Source: Pseudomonadota bacterium (GTDB taxonomy: Bacteria > Pseudomonadota > Alphaproteobacteria > Rhizobiales > Phreatobacteraceae). From it: a stretch of 6,583 nt of DNA. Positions 5,006 to 6,583 of the stretch are shown in pieces. The stretch is taken from the NCBI GenBank assembly GCA_023416965.1, contig JAEZGJ010000026.1, positions 1 to 6,583 on the forward strand, read 5' to 3'. Under the pieces are notes generated by a model. It had not been told where the DNA came from and did not search any database. It worked only from the letters and a program-made list of their open reading frames with translations. The position numbers were made by a program, and so were the translations under genes. How positions within the stretch are numbered: the first letter of the stretch is position 1; each line of letters starts with the position of its first letter.

Positions 5006-6556
5006 TCAGACGATGCGCACCTTGCGGTCGCCCCAGTAGCGGTCACGCAGCGCCTTCTTGTAGAGCTTGCCGGTCGGCAGCCGCGGAAGGGCGTCCATGA
5101 AGTCGATGGAGCGCGGGCATTTCTGCACCGACAGATGCGCGCGGCAGAAGGCCATGAGCTCCGCGGCGAGCGCCTCGTCCGGCTCGTGACCCGGCATGGG
5201 CTGGATCACCGCCTTCACCTCCTCGCCGAAATCCTCGTTGGGAACGCCGAAGACCGCGGCGTCGGCCACCTTCGGGTGGGTGATGAGAAGGTTCTCGCAT
5301 TCCTGCGGGTAGATGTTCACGCCGCCGGAGATGATCATGAAGGTCGAGCGGTCGGTGAGGTAGAGATAGCCGTCGTCGTCGACATAGCCGACGTCACCGA
5401 CGGTCGACATGGTGCCGTCGGCCGAGCGCGAGGCGGCGGTGCGCTCGGGATCGTTGAAATAGACGAAGGGATTGGCGGTCTTGAACCAGATCTCGCCCGG
5501 CTCGCCTTTCGGCGCCGGGTTCATGTCGGCGTCGAGGATGTGCAGGTCGCCCATCAGCACCTTGCCCACCGTGCCGCGATGGGCGAGCCACTGCTCGGAA
5601 TCGCAGGCGGTGAAGCCCATGGCCTCCGTCGCCCCGTAATATTCGTGGATGATCGGTCCCCACCATTCGATCATGTCCTCCTTCACCTGCGGCGGGCAGG
5701 GGGCGGCGGCGTGGACGGCGATCTCGAGCGAGGAGAGGTCGTAGCGTGTGCGCACCTCGATCGGCAGTTTCAGCATGCGCGAGAACATGGTCGGCACGAG
5801 CTGTGAGTGGGTGACGCGGTACTTCTCGATCAGCGCGAGGTAGGCCTCGGGATCGAAGTGCTCCATGACGATCACGGTGCCGCCGCGGCGGATGGCAAGG
5901 CCGACGGCGGCCTGAGGCGCCGAGTGATAGAGGGGGGCCGGCGACAGGTAGATCATGTCGTCGCGATAGCGCCAGAGCTTGTCGAGGAAGGTGTAGAGCG
6001 GCAGCGGCTCGGAAGGCGGGTTCTCCGGCAACGGGCGCAGGATGCCCTTCGGCCGTCCCGTCGTGCCGGAGGAATAGAGCATGGGCGTGCCGAGCGCCTC
6101 GTCGGCGATGGGCGTCGGCGGAAAGGCCGCGACGGCGGTGGCGAAGTCGGGATGGGCTGGATCGGCCGGGTCGCCGTCGACGACAAGGCAGAGCGTCACG
6201 TTCGGGCACTGCTTCAGCGCCTGCAGGGCCACGTCCTTCTTCGAGCGCGAGGTGATCAGCAGCTTCGATTCGCTGTTGTTGAGGATGTAGGCGAGTTCGC
6301 CCGCCAGCAGGTAGGAATTGACGCAGGTATAGTAGAGACCCGCCCGCTCGCCGGCCCCGCAGGCCTCGAGATAGCGGGCATTGTTCTCCATGAAGATGGC
6401 GTAGTGGTCGAGCCGCCTCAGGCCATGGGCGCGCAGCAGATGGGCGAGGCGGTTCGCCCGCTCCTCGAATTCGCGATAGGTGACGGTCTCGCCGGAGCCG
6501 GCCATGATGAAGGTGGCGCGCCCCGGATGGGCCTTGGCATGGTGCCCGGGATACAT
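5006..6556 (-). CDS. Acyl-CoA / aryl-CoA synthetase (AMP-forming, ANL superfamily)
   Basis: A 516-residue cytosolic ligase that activates a carboxylic acid with ATP to an acyl-AMP and then forms the CoA thioester. The adenylation core motifs are complete: phosphate loop YSSGTTGRPKG at 161-171, A4/A5 region YYGATEAMG at 306-314, A7 region with GD at 387-388 and TDR at 401-403, A8 hinge SGGVNIYPQECE at 410-421, and A10 LPTGK with the catalytic Lys497. Length matches FadD- and CaiC-type enzymes, and no membrane segment or signal peptide is seen. The start at 6556 has GGAGAG 8 bases upstream. It is the most upstream gene in the window and precedes the RidA-family gene by 61 bp. Acid specificity (fatty, aromatic or a side-chain acid) cannot be determined. 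Context suggests it works on the acid released by the downstream pathway. Confidence 0.94.
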   Translation of the reverse strand: MYPGHHAKAHPGRATFIMAGSGETVTYREFEERANRLAHLLRAHGLRRLDHYAIFMENNARYLEACGAGERAGLYYTCVNSYLLAGELAYILNNSESKLLITSRSKKDVALQALKQCPNVTLCLVVDGDPADPAHPDFATAVAAFPPTPIADEALGTPMLYSSGTTGRPKGILRPLPENPPSEPLPLYTFLDKLWRYRDDMIYLSPAPLYHSAPQAAVGLAIRRGGTVIVMEHFDPEAYLALIEKYRVTHSQLVPTMFSRMLKLPIEVRTRYDLSSLEIAVHAAAPCPPQVKEDMIEWWGPIIHEYYGATEAMGFTACDSEQWLAHRGTVGKVLMGDLHILDADMNPAPKGEPGEIWFKTANPFVYFNDPERTAASRSADGTMSTVGDVGYVDDDGYLYLTDRSTFMIISGGVNIYPQECENLLITHPKVADAAVFGVPNEDFGEEVKAVIQPMPGHEPDEALAAELMAFCRAHLSVQKCPRSIDFMDALPRLPTGKLYKKALRDRYWGDRKVRIV

Positions 6557-6564
6557 GGGTCAGG

Positions 6565-6570
6565 CTCTCC
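6565..6570 (-). promoter_or_regulatory. Shine-Dalgarno of the acyl-CoA synthetase gene
   Basis: The minus strand reads GGAGAG, 8 bases before the ATG at 6556. Only 27 bases upstream of the start are in the window, so any promoter lies beyond the right edge. Confidence 0.55.
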
Positions 6571-6583
6571 GACGCTGGGGGCC

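Noticed and set aside
5135..5806. A 223-codon open frame on the plus strand opposite the acyl-CoA synthetase
   Set aside because: It is antisense to conserved ligase motifs, has low-complexity composition and shows no independent coding evidence.

Overview
The window is a compact, high-GC (roughly two-thirds G+C by eye) stretch in which every supported gene reads on the minus strand. Codon use, the protein families and the ABC gene arrangement fit an alphaproteobacterium, probably of the Hyphomicrobiales (rhizobial/Bosea/Phreatobacter-like). That placement is inference; no phylogenetic marker is present.

In transcription order (right to left) the genes are: a class I adenylate-forming acyl-CoA/aryl-CoA synthetase (6556-5006), a RidA/YjgF-family protein (4944-4549), a cytosolic binuclear-metal amidohydrolase of the imidazolonepropionase/Xaa-Pro-dipeptidase-like group (4381-3143), and a polyamine/opine-type ABC importer. 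The importer runs PotC-like permease (3114-2299), PotA-like ATPase (2295-1234), Tat-exported PotD-like binding protein (1186-122), and the first 33 codons of a second, PotB-like permease (100 to the left edge). Gaps are 3 to 61 bp except for one 167-bp intergenic region (4382-4548).

That region is the most informative non-coding DNA here. It has an AT-rich patch with a plausible sigma70-type promoter that overlaps the end of the RidA gene, two overlapping palindromes that could be an operator, and a nested perfect inverted repeat (8-bp outer and 6-bp inner stems) in the leader just before the amidohydrolase. The amidohydrolase and transporter may therefore be a separately regulated unit downstream of the ligase-RidA pair.

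Taken together this looks like an uptake-and-catabolism locus. A solute is imported by the ABC system and probably hydrolysed in the cytosol by the amidohydrolase. Any enamine/imine formed would be dealt with by the RidA protein, and a carboxylic acid would be activated to its CoA thioester by the ligase. The substrate cannot be named. By my remembered alignment, the binding protein has Ser where E. coli PotD has the amine-binding Asp257, which argues against a classical polyamine. No mobile elements, CRISPR arrays, tRNAs or rRNAs were seen.
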